Shown here one piece after another: positions 17,805-27,004 of a DNA stretch of 64,000 nt. The position numbers and the translations under genes were made by a program. The notes under the pieces were generated by a model. It had not been told where the DNA came from, searched no databases, and saw only the letters and a list, made by a program, of their open reading frames with translations. Each line of letters starts with the position of its first letter. Positions within the stretch are counted from its first letter, which is position 1. The DNA is from PALSA-1444 sp964291045. Its GTDB lineage: Bacteria > Chlamydiota > Chlamydiia > Chlamydiales > Rhabdochlamydiaceae. The DNA lies in the NCBI RefSeq assembly GCF_964291045.1, contig NZ_OZ197277.1, forward strand, positions 558,001 through 622,000, given 5' to 3'.

Positions 17805-18800
17805 ATGGAATCAAACCCCTCATTTAGCCCTCTCTCTTTAAGAGAGGGGAGCGCTCTTGCAGAAAAAAAACGGAAGATTTTAATCATATCCGGCCCCACA
17901 GCTGTGGGTAAAACAGCGCTTTCTTTAAAGCTCTCGCATCTTTTAGGAGGAGAGGTTGTCTCAGCGGATTCCATGCAGGTGTACCGAGGTATGGATATTG
18001 GAACGGCCAAGGTATCTTCTGCTGATCAACGGCTCATCCGTCACCATTTAATTGATAGTAGAGATATCAATGAGCCTTTCAATGTCGTAGATTTTTATCA
18101 TGAAGCGCATCAAGCATTTGAAGAGATCTTTTCAAGAGGCCATATTCCTATTGTGGTAGGGGGGACAGGTTTTTATATTCACTCTTTAATTTACGGCCCT
18201 CCAGAAGGGCCTGCATCTATTCCTGAAGTGAGACTTCAACTCGAAGAAAAGCTTAAAAAGTTAGGTTCAGAGGCTCTTTATGAAGAGCTGAGAGATTTTG
18301 ATCCTGTCTATGCAGAAACCATTACATCTTGTGATGTCCATAAAATCATCAGAGGGCTTGAAATCATTAAGCTTACCAATCAAAAGATTTCTTCTTTTAA
18401 AAAGGGGAGCGAGCCGAGCTCTAAATTTGATTTTCTCTGTTGGTTTTTGTATAAGCCTAAAGAGATTTTATACCCCATCGTTAATGAACGGTGCGATCAG
18501 ATGCTTCAAGAGGGACTTTTAAAAGAAGTCCAAGAGCTGAGTAAATTGGGTCTTAGTGAAAACTCTTCAGCCTCGCAAGCAATTGGCTACCGTCAAGCCC
18601 TTCACTATTTAGCCTCTCAGCAAACACCTCAAGATCAAGAATGGATGATTGAAGAGTTTAAAAAGGCGACACGCCGGTATGTGAAACGGCAATTTACCTG
18701 GTTTCGGAAAGAGCCGCTTTTTAGATGGCTGAATTTACACCACTATAAGGAAGAAACAGCTTTAGAGATGATCATGCAAGATTATGAGCAACATTTTTAG
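17805..18800 (+). CDS. miaA: tRNA dimethylallyltransferase MiaA
   Basis: Transfers a dimethylallyl group to A37 of tRNAs reading UNN codons. Motifs are the P-loop SGPTAVGKTALSLKL, SADSMQVYRGMDIGTAK, HHLIDSRDINEPFNV, VVGGTGFYIHSLIYG and QAIGYRQALHYL, with the C-terminal TRRYVKRQFTWFRKEP. I chose the ATG at 17805 (331 residues); a TTG at 17772 would add 11 residues. A short inverted repeat (CTCTCT/AGAGAG around 17831-17846) lies inside the first codons and could affect initiation. Confidence 0.95.
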   Translation: MESNPSFSPLSLREGSALAEKKRKILIISGPTAVGKTALSLKLSHLLGGEVVSADSMQVYRGMDIGTAKVSSADQRLIRHHLIDSRDINEPFNVVDFYHEAHQAFEEIFSRGHIPIVVGGTGFYIHSLIYGPPEGPASIPEVRLQLEEKLKKLGSEALYEELRDFDPVYAETITSCDVHKIIRGLEIIKLTNQKISSFKKGSEPSSKFDFLCWFLYKPKEILYPIVNERCDQMLQEGLLKEVQELSKLGLSENSSASQAIGYRQALHYLASQQTPQDQEWMIEEFKKATRRYVKRQFTWFRKEPLFRWLNLHHYKEETALEMIMQDYEQHF

Positions 18801-19054
18801 AGGCTCTTCCCGATTTTTTTAGAGAGAGAAGAAGAAAAAGTCGCTCTTCAAAAGTTTTTTGGTAGAGTGAAATTCTGTTTTGTTCTACAATCATTCTGTG
18901 ATACCGATTTCATCAATCTCTAAATAGGTGAAATCTACAAAAGCCCTTTTGATATTGGACACCGTCTGTCCTTAAGTTTAAAAACAATGGATCCTCTTAA
19001 AAGAGGGGATCGTTTGTCACTCTTAAGGCCGCTGTACAATCAATAAGGATAAGG

Positions 19055-19060
19055 TATAAT
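19055..19060 (+). promoter_or_regulatory. Candidate -10 box for the coiled-coil gene
   Basis: A perfect TATAAT 20 bp before the ATG at 19081, without a clear -35. The 280-bp gap before it (18801-19080) also contains a short hairpin, GATCCTCTT (18990-18998) against AAGAGGGGATC (19001-19011), of unknown role. No gene is visible in the gap. Confidence 0.35.
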
Positions 19061-19080
19061 CTCTTCAACATTGGATTTTT

Positions 19081-20697
19081 ATGGATCAAGATTGTCAACA
19101 AACACCTCCTCATGATATAGCAACTCCTCACAAGCCACAGGTTAAGGAAAAAGAATTGTCAGATGTGGTGAAGGCTTTTGTTGAGCAATTAAAGAGTGTC
19201 CCTTCTTTAGAAGAAAAAATTCAAATGTATCTGGCTCAAATGCGGCTTGCCCTCGGCGAAAAAAAGCCACGCTTTAAAGATTATTGGGATCTTAAACAAC
19301 TCTGCCTTCCTCTTTTTAAAGAAAAAGTGTCTCAAAACGTCCGTACTCAGCTATGGGAAGAATACACCCAGCTATCTGGAGAAGCTAGACACTTAAAATC
19401 CGTTTTAGATGAGCAATCGACTTTTGCTATTGAACAGATTGAACTGGCTATTGGAGCGGTTGAACACGATCTTTCTCAAAGAGATGAGTGGATTAGTCAA
19501 AAAGTGTTCCTTGAGCTCCCTGAAGAGTGCTACCTCCTCTCAGTGAGCGGTCAAATTTATGCAGAACTGCAGCAAGAGCTTGTGTTCCTCAATACCTTTG
19601 CAACACGCATTACAGCTTTACGTAAAGAGATCATTCAAACGGAAATGAGAATCCGTTTCAAAAATAAATTCTTTGATAGATTATCTCTTGCAGGAGACCA
19701 TGTGTTTCCGAGAAGAAGAGAACTCATTCAGAAAGTGTCTGCTCAATTCTTACATGATGTGATGGAGTTTTCAGGATGTTACTTCTCAGAATCGGCATCT
19801 TATCAAAGACCTCCTATGAATCTTCGTCAAGAAATTAAAGCGCTTCAAACCCTTGCTAAAGTGTTAACACTTGATGCTGCAACCTTTAATCAAACACGGT
19901 TAGAACTGAGTAAATGTTGGAACCTTCTCAAAGAAAAAGATCTCGAGAGAAAGAAAGACTTTGAAAAGAAGAAGGAAGTTTACGAGCATAACCAAGCTCT
20001 TGTGATGGAAAAAATTGGGGTTCTTGCAGAACGTTGTCAAGATGCAGCTTTCACATCTGAAGAGGCGTCTAAGCTATCCTCTGAGATTTTAGCTTTTATG
20101 AAAACGGTTGATTTAGGAAGAGATTCGGTTCAACTCTTAAGAGATGAAATTGCAAAAGCGAAAGCTCCGATCACTGCAAAAATCGAACAGATCATGCAAG
20201 CCCGGGAAAAAGAAAACGAGATCAATCAAAGACAGCGCGTAGAAAAAATCGAGCAGTTTAAAGCCAATTTAAGCCAAGTGATTAAAGATATCGATAATAG
20301 CTCATTAGAGTCCCTCTTTAAAGAAAGAGAAAAGTTTCAGCAGCAGCTCATCACTTTACAGTTAACAAGTGCAGAAAAAGAGCTGTTAGAAAATGAAATT
20401 AAAATTTTTAGAGACTTAATCATCGATAAAAAAGAGAAAGCTATTCTCTCTTTAACACCTGAACAAAAGCAATCTTTAGAAAGCCTTTACCTTCACTTAA
20501 CCGATTGGAAAGAGCAAAAGAATGAAATTCGGACGCAGTTAGAAGTGTACCGTAAAGCACTAGCCGGCTCTGGATTTGATTTTGAAAAAGCGATTCGGTA
20601 TAAAGAACTTGTTGAGAACGAAAAACTTCGATTAGATAGGGTAAATGCGACCATTGAAAAGCTTGAAAAACAAATTGATGAAGTTGAAGGGTCCTAA
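19081..20697 (+). CDS. Long coiled-coil protein conserved next to miaA
   Basis: 538 residues, almost entirely charged helix with heptad character. The coiled coil is strongest from about residue 280 to the end (for example EKENEINQRQRVEKIEQFKA and KLEKQIDEVEG). No signal peptide or membrane segment. It lies between miaA and a HAD phosphatase, as does a hypothetical coiled-coil gene in Chlamydia, so it is probably a conserved chlamydial protein. Its stop overlaps the HAD start by 20 nt. The biochemical role is unknown. Confidence 0.8.
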   Translation: MDQDCQQTPPHDIATPHKPQVKEKELSDVVKAFVEQLKSVPSLEEKIQMYLAQMRLALGEKKPRFKDYWDLKQLCLPLFKEKVSQNVRTQLWEEYTQLSGEARHLKSVLDEQSTFAIEQIELAIGAVEHDLSQRDEWISQKVFLELPEECYLLSVSGQIYAELQQELVFLNTFATRITALRKEIIQTEMRIRFKNKFFDRLSLAGDHVFPRRRELIQKVSAQFLHDVMEFSGCYFSESASYQRPPMNLRQEIKALQTLAKVLTLDAATFNQTRLELSKCWNLLKEKDLERKKDFEKKKEVYEHNQALVMEKIGVLAERCQDAAFTSEEASKLSSEILAFMKTVDLGRDSVQLLRDEIAKAKAPITAKIEQIMQAREKENEINQRQRVEKIEQFKANLSQVIKDIDNSSLESLFKEREKFQQQLITLQLTSAEKELLENEIKIFRDLIIDKKEKAILSLTPEQKQSLESLYLHLTDWKEQKNEIRTQLEVYRKALAGSGFDFEKAIRYKELVENEKLRLDRVNATIEKLEKQIDEVEGS

Positions 20698-21349
20698 AAC
20701 ACCCTCTTCTCGTTTAGCTGTTTTTGATCTTGACCGTACACTGATTTCTGTGGTCTCAAGTTCTTGCTACATGAAGAATCTATATCAAAAACGGCTTGTC
20801 TCCTTTGTCACGGTATTAAAAGCAGTGTGGATTAAGGTGAAGTATATGCTCACTTCGATGAGCTTAGAAGAGCTTCACCACCAAGTCTTTAATAAACTCG
20901 TTAAAGGGTTTTCTATTGAGGCTTTAGAGTATCATGTCGAAGAGTTTGTGAATCAATTACTGCCTAGTGCCATTTATAAGCCAGCTTTTCAAGAACTTCA
21001 AGAGGCTAAGGAAAGAGGGGACTACATTGCTCTCATCTCTAGCGCGCCTGATTTTCTTGTAAGAGCGTTTGCAACTTATTTCAATATTTCCCATTGGGAG
21101 AGCACCGTATATGCTGTAAATCAAAAAAAACAGGTATGCGATATTGCCAAACTCATGGTGGGATCCACAAAAAAAAGATCGTTCTTAAAGCTTAAAAAAC
21201 AGCTTGGCTTAGCAAAAGATCAAACTGCTGTCTACTCTGATAGCCACGATGATCTTCCTCTTTTTTTCCAAGCAGGACACCCTGTAGCTGTCAATCCTGA
21301 TCGCAAACTTGCAAAAGTTGCACGTCAGCTCAACTGGCGTATTATCTAA
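20678..21349 (+). CDS. HAD-family (HAD-IB) phosphatase
   Basis: A HAD phosphohydrolase with motif I FDLDRTL (nucleophile Asp in DxDxT), motif II LISSAPDFLV, and motif III/IV SDSHDDLPLF, resembling phosphoserine phosphatase-like HAD-IB enzymes. I chose the ATG at 20678, inside the end of the coiled-coil gene (223 residues), because the region before it contains no HAD sequence. Substrate unknown. It is translationally coupled to the upstream gene by overlap. Confidence 0.85.
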   Translation: MKLKGPKTPSSRLAVFDLDRTLISVVSSSCYMKNLYQKRLVSFVTVLKAVWIKVKYMLTSMSLEELHHQVFNKLVKGFSIEALEYHVEEFVNQLLPSAIYKPAFQELQEAKERGDYIALISSAPDFLVRAFATYFNISHWESTVYAVNQKKQVCDIAKLMVGSTKKRSFLKLKKQLGLAKDQTAVYSDSHDDLPLFFQAGHPVAVNPDRKLAKVARQLNWRII

Positions 21350-21465
21350 TATTTCAGTCTGGGTTTTCCCTATTACTATATTTTGCTTTATATTGAAGGT
21401 CTTGCTAGGATGGCATGCATCATCCATATACTTGCATTACAATCCATCTTAAATATAGCTATATC

Positions 21466-24147
21466 ATGACAATTAGACCCTATTCTTTAATGACAGCTGA
21501 ATCAGCATCTCTTCATCAAGAAAATTTATCCTCTGTTTTAGAAGAAGAAAAGTCTTCTAAAAAGCTCCGAGTAGAGATCTTAAAAACAGAACAAATCGCA
21601 AATGTTGTTTTAGAAACAAATCCCAATAAAGATGTGAGCATAGGGGTAAATCTTACAAATGCTCATGAGATCAATAAGCCATTAAGTGATCAATACAGCG
21701 CAAAAAAAGAGTCTTTGCTACAGGCTATTAATTGTCATTCCAAAGACGAAAATGCCTATTGTAATCTTGCTGATCTTTTAAAAAAGAGTGAAACAATAGA
21801 GTTTTTCAATGGAGAAAGTTGTACACAAAAAGAGCTGTATCTTAAGGCTATTGCGTTGAATCTTCAAGATGGAATTTCTTACAATAATCTTGCGAATTGT
21901 TTAAAGGATGATGAAATAGTTCAGCTTTTAAACGGAGAAGGTTACACAAAAAAAGAGCTATATCTTAAGGCTATCCAGCTAAATTCTCAAGAGGGAGATT
22001 TTCACTATAACCTTGCGAAGTGTTTAAAAGATGATGAAACGATCCAGCTTTTAAACGGAGAAACGTATACAAGAAAAGAGCTGTATCTTAAAGCTATCCA
22101 GCTAAATCCTGGGGATGGAATTTCTTACTATAATCTTACGCATTATTTAAAAGATGATGAAATGGTCCAGCTGTTAAGTGGAGAAATGTATACAAAAAAA
22201 GAGCTATATCTTAAGGCTATCCAGTTAAATCCTGAAGATGGAAAAGCTTACTGTAATCTTGCACATTATTTAAAAGATGATGAAATAGTTCAGTTTTCAA
22301 ATGGAGAAAGTTATACACAAAAAGAACTCTGTCTTAAGGCTATCCAGCTAAATCCTCAGGAGGGGGTTTCTTACAATAATCTTGCGCATTGTTTAAATAA
22401 TTATGAAACGGTTCAGTTGTTAAATGGAGAAAGTTATACAAAAAAAGAGCTATACCTTAAGGCTGCCCATTTAAATCCTCAAAAGGGAATTTTTTACAAT
22501 AATCTTGCGCATTGTTTAAATAATGATGAAACGGTTCAGCTGTTAAGTGGAGAAACATATACAAAAAAAGAGCTGTGTCTTAAGGCTATCCAGTTAGATC
22601 CTCAAAAGGGAATTTCTTATTCTAGCCTTGCAAATCTTTTGGAAGATGATGAAACTGTCCATCTTTTAAATGGGAAGCCCTATACTAAGAAGGATCTCTA
22701 CTGTAAGGCAATTGATTTAGACTCAAATCTATTAAATTTTGATCAAACTAGGCAATATTTACAGAAATTTTATATCCAAGAAATTGAAAAGAATCCAAAG
22801 AATATAGAAAATCATTTTGGATTAATTGAAATCATTCAAAATATTTCTATTTTTTTAAAAAATGAAGAAATTGTAGATGGTGAATTTCTTTTTAAAGAGG
22901 CGCTGGATATAGATCCTACCCAAGCTCTTAGCGCGCCGTTTGCGCCTTATTTTCTCTCTATAGCAAATCATCTACATGAGAAAACAAAGTATCTTGTTAA
23001 TAACGATATTTCTCTTAGAACACAGCTTCTCAAACAAGGGGCTTCTCTAACATTAAAAAATGGAGAGGTGATTTCTGTAAAAGCACTCTATCAACATGCG
23101 CTTTCTTTTCTTTCACTTGCTGATTTAAAATATAAAGGAGATGCAGGAATTGGAGACTATCTCTCCTATAGAAAGTATACCGTATTACAAGACGGAACAA
23201 AATTTAGAAAATTGATGGCTTACCTATATGCCTACAAAAAACATCAAAGCCCACCTATTTTAATGAAAATAGGAGATGCTCTTCACCCTGAACAGCGCGT
23301 TCTATTAAATGAGAAATTCTACGATAAAAGAACATGTTACGAAGAAGCAAGCTTAGATGAAAGGTATGAGCAACTTTTTTTAAGACAAGCGGAATCTCTT
23401 TATCCTCATGAATATTTAAGAAGAGAAGAGTTAGTTTATCAAACTTTAGAGTGTGCTTATCAATTTTCTAAAGATCGCTTAGCAGCTTACACAACATTGG
23501 CACGTGTTCTTTCTCAGTATGAACTGAAAGAGTTAGTATCTAAATACCTCTTTATGTTTAAAGAAGATTTGCAAGGAGATCATTTGACTCAGAATGAAAC
23601 TTCTCACTTGCCTATAGCAGCGCGCATCCCAAATCAAGACTCTCTGATGATGGAGGATGACCTTTATTTGATCAAGAGAGAAGAGTTTTTACTTAAATTA
23701 TTAACCTATATTCCTTCTTGTGAAGAAGCTTACGTAGCTCTTGCCAAAAGCTTTCAAGCTCCCTTGATCATTCATGAAAAAAACTATGCGTCCAAAGAGT
23801 CTCTTTATTTACAAGCAATTGATATTAACCCTGAATATAGCTTGCCCTACTTTCTTTTAGGAAAAGAGCTTTTTCATCAAAAGGTAGAGAGCATTCAGCT
23901 TTTAAATGGAAGCACACTATCTTGTAAGCAGCTCTTGATGAGAGCAATCCAGCTAGGCACATATGAGCCTGAGGCTTATCACTTAGCAGCTCTTTTAATG
24001 CAGGATAAAGATGGTATTCTTCTTTTTGATGAGAAGACCATTCTTTCAAGAGGAGACCTCTTTATCCGTGCCTTTGAACTGGATTCTGAACGGGTCATTG
24101 ATTTGAAAAATTTTATTTCTTACGTAAAAAGAGTTCTAGTCAAATAA
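21466..24147 (+). CDS. 41-residue TPR-like repeat protein, long paralogue
   Basis: 893 residues from the ATG at 21466, chosen because the downstream paralogue begins with the same MTIxPYSLM. Residues 97-424 (21754-22737) hold eight units of exactly 41 residues/123 bp. Each reads like TPR helix A (SYxNLAxxLKDDE), a turn-rich insert (VQLLNGExYTKK) and helix B (ELYLKAIQLNP). The C-terminal 200 residues carry three more diverged units. No signal peptide, membrane segment or catalytic motif. The gene and about 120 bp of 5' sequence are tandemly duplicated as 24308-26497. A host-interaction scaffold is possible but unproven. Confidence 0.8.
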   Translation: MTIRPYSLMTAESASLHQENLSSVLEEEKSSKKLRVEILKTEQIANVVLETNPNKDVSIGVNLTNAHEINKPLSDQYSAKKESLLQAINCHSKDENAYCNLADLLKKSETIEFFNGESCTQKELYLKAIALNLQDGISYNNLANCLKDDEIVQLLNGEGYTKKELYLKAIQLNSQEGDFHYNLAKCLKDDETIQLLNGETYTRKELYLKAIQLNPGDGISYYNLTHYLKDDEMVQLLSGEMYTKKELYLKAIQLNPEDGKAYCNLAHYLKDDEIVQFSNGESYTQKELCLKAIQLNPQEGVSYNNLAHCLNNYETVQLLNGESYTKKELYLKAAHLNPQKGIFYNNLAHCLNNDETVQLLSGETYTKKELCLKAIQLDPQKGISYSSLANLLEDDETVHLLNGKPYTKKDLYCKAIDLDSNLLNFDQTRQYLQKFYIQEIEKNPKNIENHFGLIEIIQNISIFLKNEEIVDGEFLFKEALDIDPTQALSAPFAPYFLSIANHLHEKTKYLVNNDISLRTQLLKQGASLTLKNGEVISVKALYQHALSFLSLADLKYKGDAGIGDYLSYRKYTVLQDGTKFRKLMAYLYAYKKHQSPPILMKIGDALHPEQRVLLNEKFYDKRTCYEEASLDERYEQLFLRQAESLYPHEYLRREELVYQTLECAYQFSKDRLAAYTTLARVLSQYELKELVSKYLFMFKEDLQGDHLTQNETSHLPIAARIPNQDSLMMEDDLYLIKREEFLLKLLTYIPSCEEAYVALAKSFQAPLIIHEKNYASKESLYLQAIDINPEYSLPYFLLGKELFHQKVESIQLLNGSTLSCKQLLMRAIQLGTYEPEAYHLAALLMQDKDGILLFDEKTILSRGDLFIRAFELDSERVIDLKNFISYVKRVLVK
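21754..22737 (+). repeat. Eight 123-bp tandem coding repeats
   Basis: Eight consecutive 123-bp units with no indels between them; for example, the same CTTGCGAA word recurs at 21889 and 22012. The homologous array at 24596-25087 has four units. Confidence 0.85.
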
Positions 24148-24307
24148 GGATGGGCCGCTGTTGAATCCTAGTTTTCCATACTGTTATGATTTTGCCTTAA
24201 ATTGAAGGCTTTGTTAGGATGGCACGCATCATCAATATGTATACCTTTGTATAAAAAAACTATCCATATGCTTGCATTGCAAGCCATCTTAAACATATAG
24301 CTATATC

Positions 24308-26497
24308 ATGACAATTACACCCTATTCTTTAATGAAAGCTGAATCAGCATCTCTTCACCAAGAAAATTTATCCTCTGTTTTAGAAGAAGAAAAATCTTCT
24401 AAAAGGCTCCAAGTAGAGACTTCAAAAACAGAACAAATCGCAAATGTTGTTTTAGAGATAAATCACAATAAAGATGTGAGTGCAGGGGTAAATCTTGCAA
24501 ATGCTCATCAGATCAATAAGCCATTAAGTGATCAATATAGAGCAAAAAAAGAGTCTTTGCTACAGGAAATTCATTGTAATTCCAAAGACGAAAAGGCTTA
24601 TTGTAATCTTGCTGATCTTTTAAAAGAGGGTGAAATAATCCAGTTTTTAAATGGAGAAAGCTATACACAAAAAGAGCTGTATCTTAAAGCTACCCAGCTG
24701 AATCCTCAATATGAAAAATCTTATAATGGTCTTGCGAATTGTTTAAAGGGTGATGAAACAGTTCAGTTTTTCAACGGAGAAAGTTATGCAAAAAAAGAGC
24801 TGTATCTTAAAGCTATTAAGTTAAATCCTCAAGAGGGGGCGTTTTACTGTAATCTTGCGGATTGTTTAAAAGATGATGAAATGGTCCAGCTGTTAAGTGG
24901 AGAAACCTATACAAAAAAAGGGCTATATCTTAAGGCTAGTGAGTTAGATCCTCAAGGAGGGACTTCTAACCTTTCCCTTGCGATTCTTTTAGAAGATAAT
25001 GAAACTATCCATCTTTTAAATGAAAAGCTCTATACCAAGAAGGATCTCTATTATAAGGCAATTGATTTAGACCCCAATCTATTAAATTTTGATCGAACTA
25101 GGCAATATTTACAGAAGTTTTATAGCCAAGAAATGGAGAAAAATCCAAAAAATATAGAAAATCATTTCGGATTAATTGAAATCATTCAACACTCTTTTAT
25201 TCCTTTAGAAAAAAGAGAAATTATAGAGTGTGAATTTCTTTTTAAAGAGGCACTAGATATAGATCCTACCCAAGCTTTTAGCGCGCGGTTTGCGCATCAT
25301 TTTCTTTCTATAGCGAATTATCTACATGAGAAAACAAAGTCTCTTGTTAATAACGATATTTCTCTTAGAACACAGCTTCTCAAAGAGGGGGCTTCTCTAA
25401 CATTAAAAAATGGGAAGATGCTTTCTGTAAAAGCACTCTATCAACATGCACTTCCTATGCTTTCACTTAGCGATTTAGAATATAGAGGAGATACAGGAGT
25501 TGGCGACTATCTCTCTTATAGAAAGTATACCGTACTGCAAGACGGAACAAAATTTACAAAATTAATGGCATATCAATATGCCTACAAAAAATATCAAAGC
25601 CCGCATATTTTAATGAAAATAGGAGATGCTCTTCACCCTGAGCAGCGCGTTCTATTAAATGAGAAATTCTACGATAAAAGAACATGTTACGAAGAAGCAA
25701 GCTTAGATGAGAAGTATGATAAACTTCTCTTAAGACGAGTGGAATCTCTTTATCCTCACGAATCCTTAAGAAGAAAAAATTTAGTTCGTCAAGCCTTAAA
25801 ACATGCTTATCGATTTTCTAGAAATCGCCTAGCACTTTACACAACATTGGCACGGATTCTTGCTCAGTATAAACTGAAAGGGTTAGTCTCTAACTATCTC
25901 TTTATGTTTAAAGAAGATTTACAAGAAGATTATTTGACTCAGAATGAAACTTCTCACTTGCCTATAGCAGCGCGCATCCCAAATCAAGACTCTCTGATGA
26001 TGGATGATGATCTTTATTTGATCAAGAGAGAGGAGTTTTTACTTAAGCTATTAACCCATGTTCCTTCTTGTGAAGAAGCTTACGTGGCTCTTGCTAAAAA
26101 CTTTCAAGCTCCTTTGATCATTCATGAAAAAAACTATGCGTCCAAAGAGTCTCTTTATTTACAAGCAATTGATATTAACCCTGAATATAGCTTGCCCTAC
26201 TTTCTTTTAGGAAAAGAGCTTTTTCATCAAAAGGTAGCAAGCATTCAGCTTTTAAATGGAATTACACTATCTTGTAAGCAGCTCTTGATGAGAGCAATCC
26301 AGCTAGGCACATATGAGCCTGAGGCTTATCACTTAGCAGCTCTTTTAATGCAGGATAAAGATGGTATTCTTCTTTTTGATGAGAAGACCATTCTTTCAAA
26401 AGGAGACCTCTTTATCCGTGCCTTTGAACTGGATTCTGAACGGGTCATTGATTTGAAAAATTTTATTTCCTATGTAAAAAGAGTTGTAGTGAAATAA
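24308..26497 (+). CDS. 41-residue TPR-like repeat protein, short paralogue
   Basis: 729 residues and clearly a tandem duplicate of the preceding gene. It has the same N-terminal 100 residues with scattered changes, four instead of eight 41-residue units (24596-25087), a moderately diverged middle, and a C-terminal region of about 190 residues nearly identical at the DNA level to 23580-24147. The length difference between the two proteins, 164 residues, is exactly four repeats. The leader before the ATG (AACATATAGCTATATC) repeats that of the first copy, so both may be expressed from duplicated promoters. Function unknown. Confidence 0.8.
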   Translation: MTITPYSLMKAESASLHQENLSSVLEEEKSSKRLQVETSKTEQIANVVLEINHNKDVSAGVNLANAHQINKPLSDQYRAKKESLLQEIHCNSKDEKAYCNLADLLKEGEIIQFLNGESYTQKELYLKATQLNPQYEKSYNGLANCLKGDETVQFFNGESYAKKELYLKAIKLNPQEGAFYCNLADCLKDDEMVQLLSGETYTKKGLYLKASELDPQGGTSNLSLAILLEDNETIHLLNEKLYTKKDLYYKAIDLDPNLLNFDRTRQYLQKFYSQEMEKNPKNIENHFGLIEIIQHSFIPLEKREIIECEFLFKEALDIDPTQAFSARFAHHFLSIANYLHEKTKSLVNNDISLRTQLLKEGASLTLKNGKMLSVKALYQHALPMLSLSDLEYRGDTGVGDYLSYRKYTVLQDGTKFTKLMAYQYAYKKYQSPHILMKIGDALHPEQRVLLNEKFYDKRTCYEEASLDEKYDKLLLRRVESLYPHESLRRKNLVRQALKHAYRFSRNRLALYTTLARILAQYKLKGLVSNYLFMFKEDLQEDYLTQNETSHLPIAARIPNQDSLMMDDDLYLIKREEFLLKLLTHVPSCEEAYVALAKNFQAPLIIHEKNYASKESLYLQAIDINPEYSLPYFLLGKELFHQKVASIQLLNGITLSCKQLLMRAIQLGTYEPEAYHLAALLMQDKDGILLFDEKTILSKGDLFIRAFELDSERVIDLKNFISYVKRVVVK
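24596..25087 (+). repeat. Four 123-bp tandem coding repeats
   Basis: Four in-frame 123-bp units homologous to those at 21754-22737. The last unit of each array (ending in YTKKDLYxKAIDLD) is the most alike between the paralogues, so array-length change occurred in the middle. Confidence 0.8.
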
Positions 26498-26710
26498 GGA
26501 TGTACTGCAAAGCGATGATGAATGATGATAATGATATTTTACACTAAAGGAATGATAGCTGTATCCTGTTAACTTTTATCCTTGGGACCTAGCTTCTAAT
26601 CAGGGCTAACCCTAGAGGTGAAGTTTTATGAAAGTTCTTATTTAAGAGATGGGCGCAAGGAAGAGGCCTTTTTTAAGAAATACATAGGGTGTAAAAGAGG
26701 TCAGAATCGT

Positions 26711-26796
26711 TCAAATAAGGTTTGTTTTATTGCTTAACTTGTTTATTATCAAAGGCTTAATGTTAAATCTCTTTCATTGAAAAATTAATACCTTAT
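26711..26796 (+). repeat. Direct repeat, left copy (duplicate of fabF upstream region)
   Basis: This begins TCAAATAAGGTTTGTTTT and ends CATTGAAAAATTAATACCTTA, matching 29169-29252 with a few substitutions and small indels. The two copies flank the LRR gene in the same orientation. Confidence 0.75.
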
Positions 26797-26972
26797 AGAG
26801 AGATTACTGCGAAAAGAGCCTTGAATGAGAATGTAATAGGGTGTCTAAAAAATATTTAAAATTATAAATAACAAGGATAGAAATCGTAGAAAAAAGTTTG
26901 GGCTATGGTTTAATCTTACTACAGGGATTTATCATTTAGAACTCTCTAATGGATTTTGAAAGAAATCGATTC

Positions 26973-26990
26973 GATCTTTTCAAAAAGATC
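26973..26990 (-). terminator. Short palindrome after the LRR gene
   Basis: GATCTTTT and AAAAGATC are separated by CA, 15 bp downstream of the LRR stop on the minus strand. There is no clear T-run, so termination is only a suggestion. Confidence 0.3.
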
Positions 26991-27004
26991 TTCTTTATCA
27001 TTCA

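Larger units (their letters stand above)
26498..27004. other. Intergenic region with a copy of the fabF upstream sequence
   Basis: 507 bp between the repeat gene and the LRR gene's 3' end. No ORF of note. 26711-26796 closely matches 29169-29252, which lies just upstream of fabF. A small palindrome at 26973-26990 may end LRR transcription. The remainder shows nothing I can name. Confidence 0.6.
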
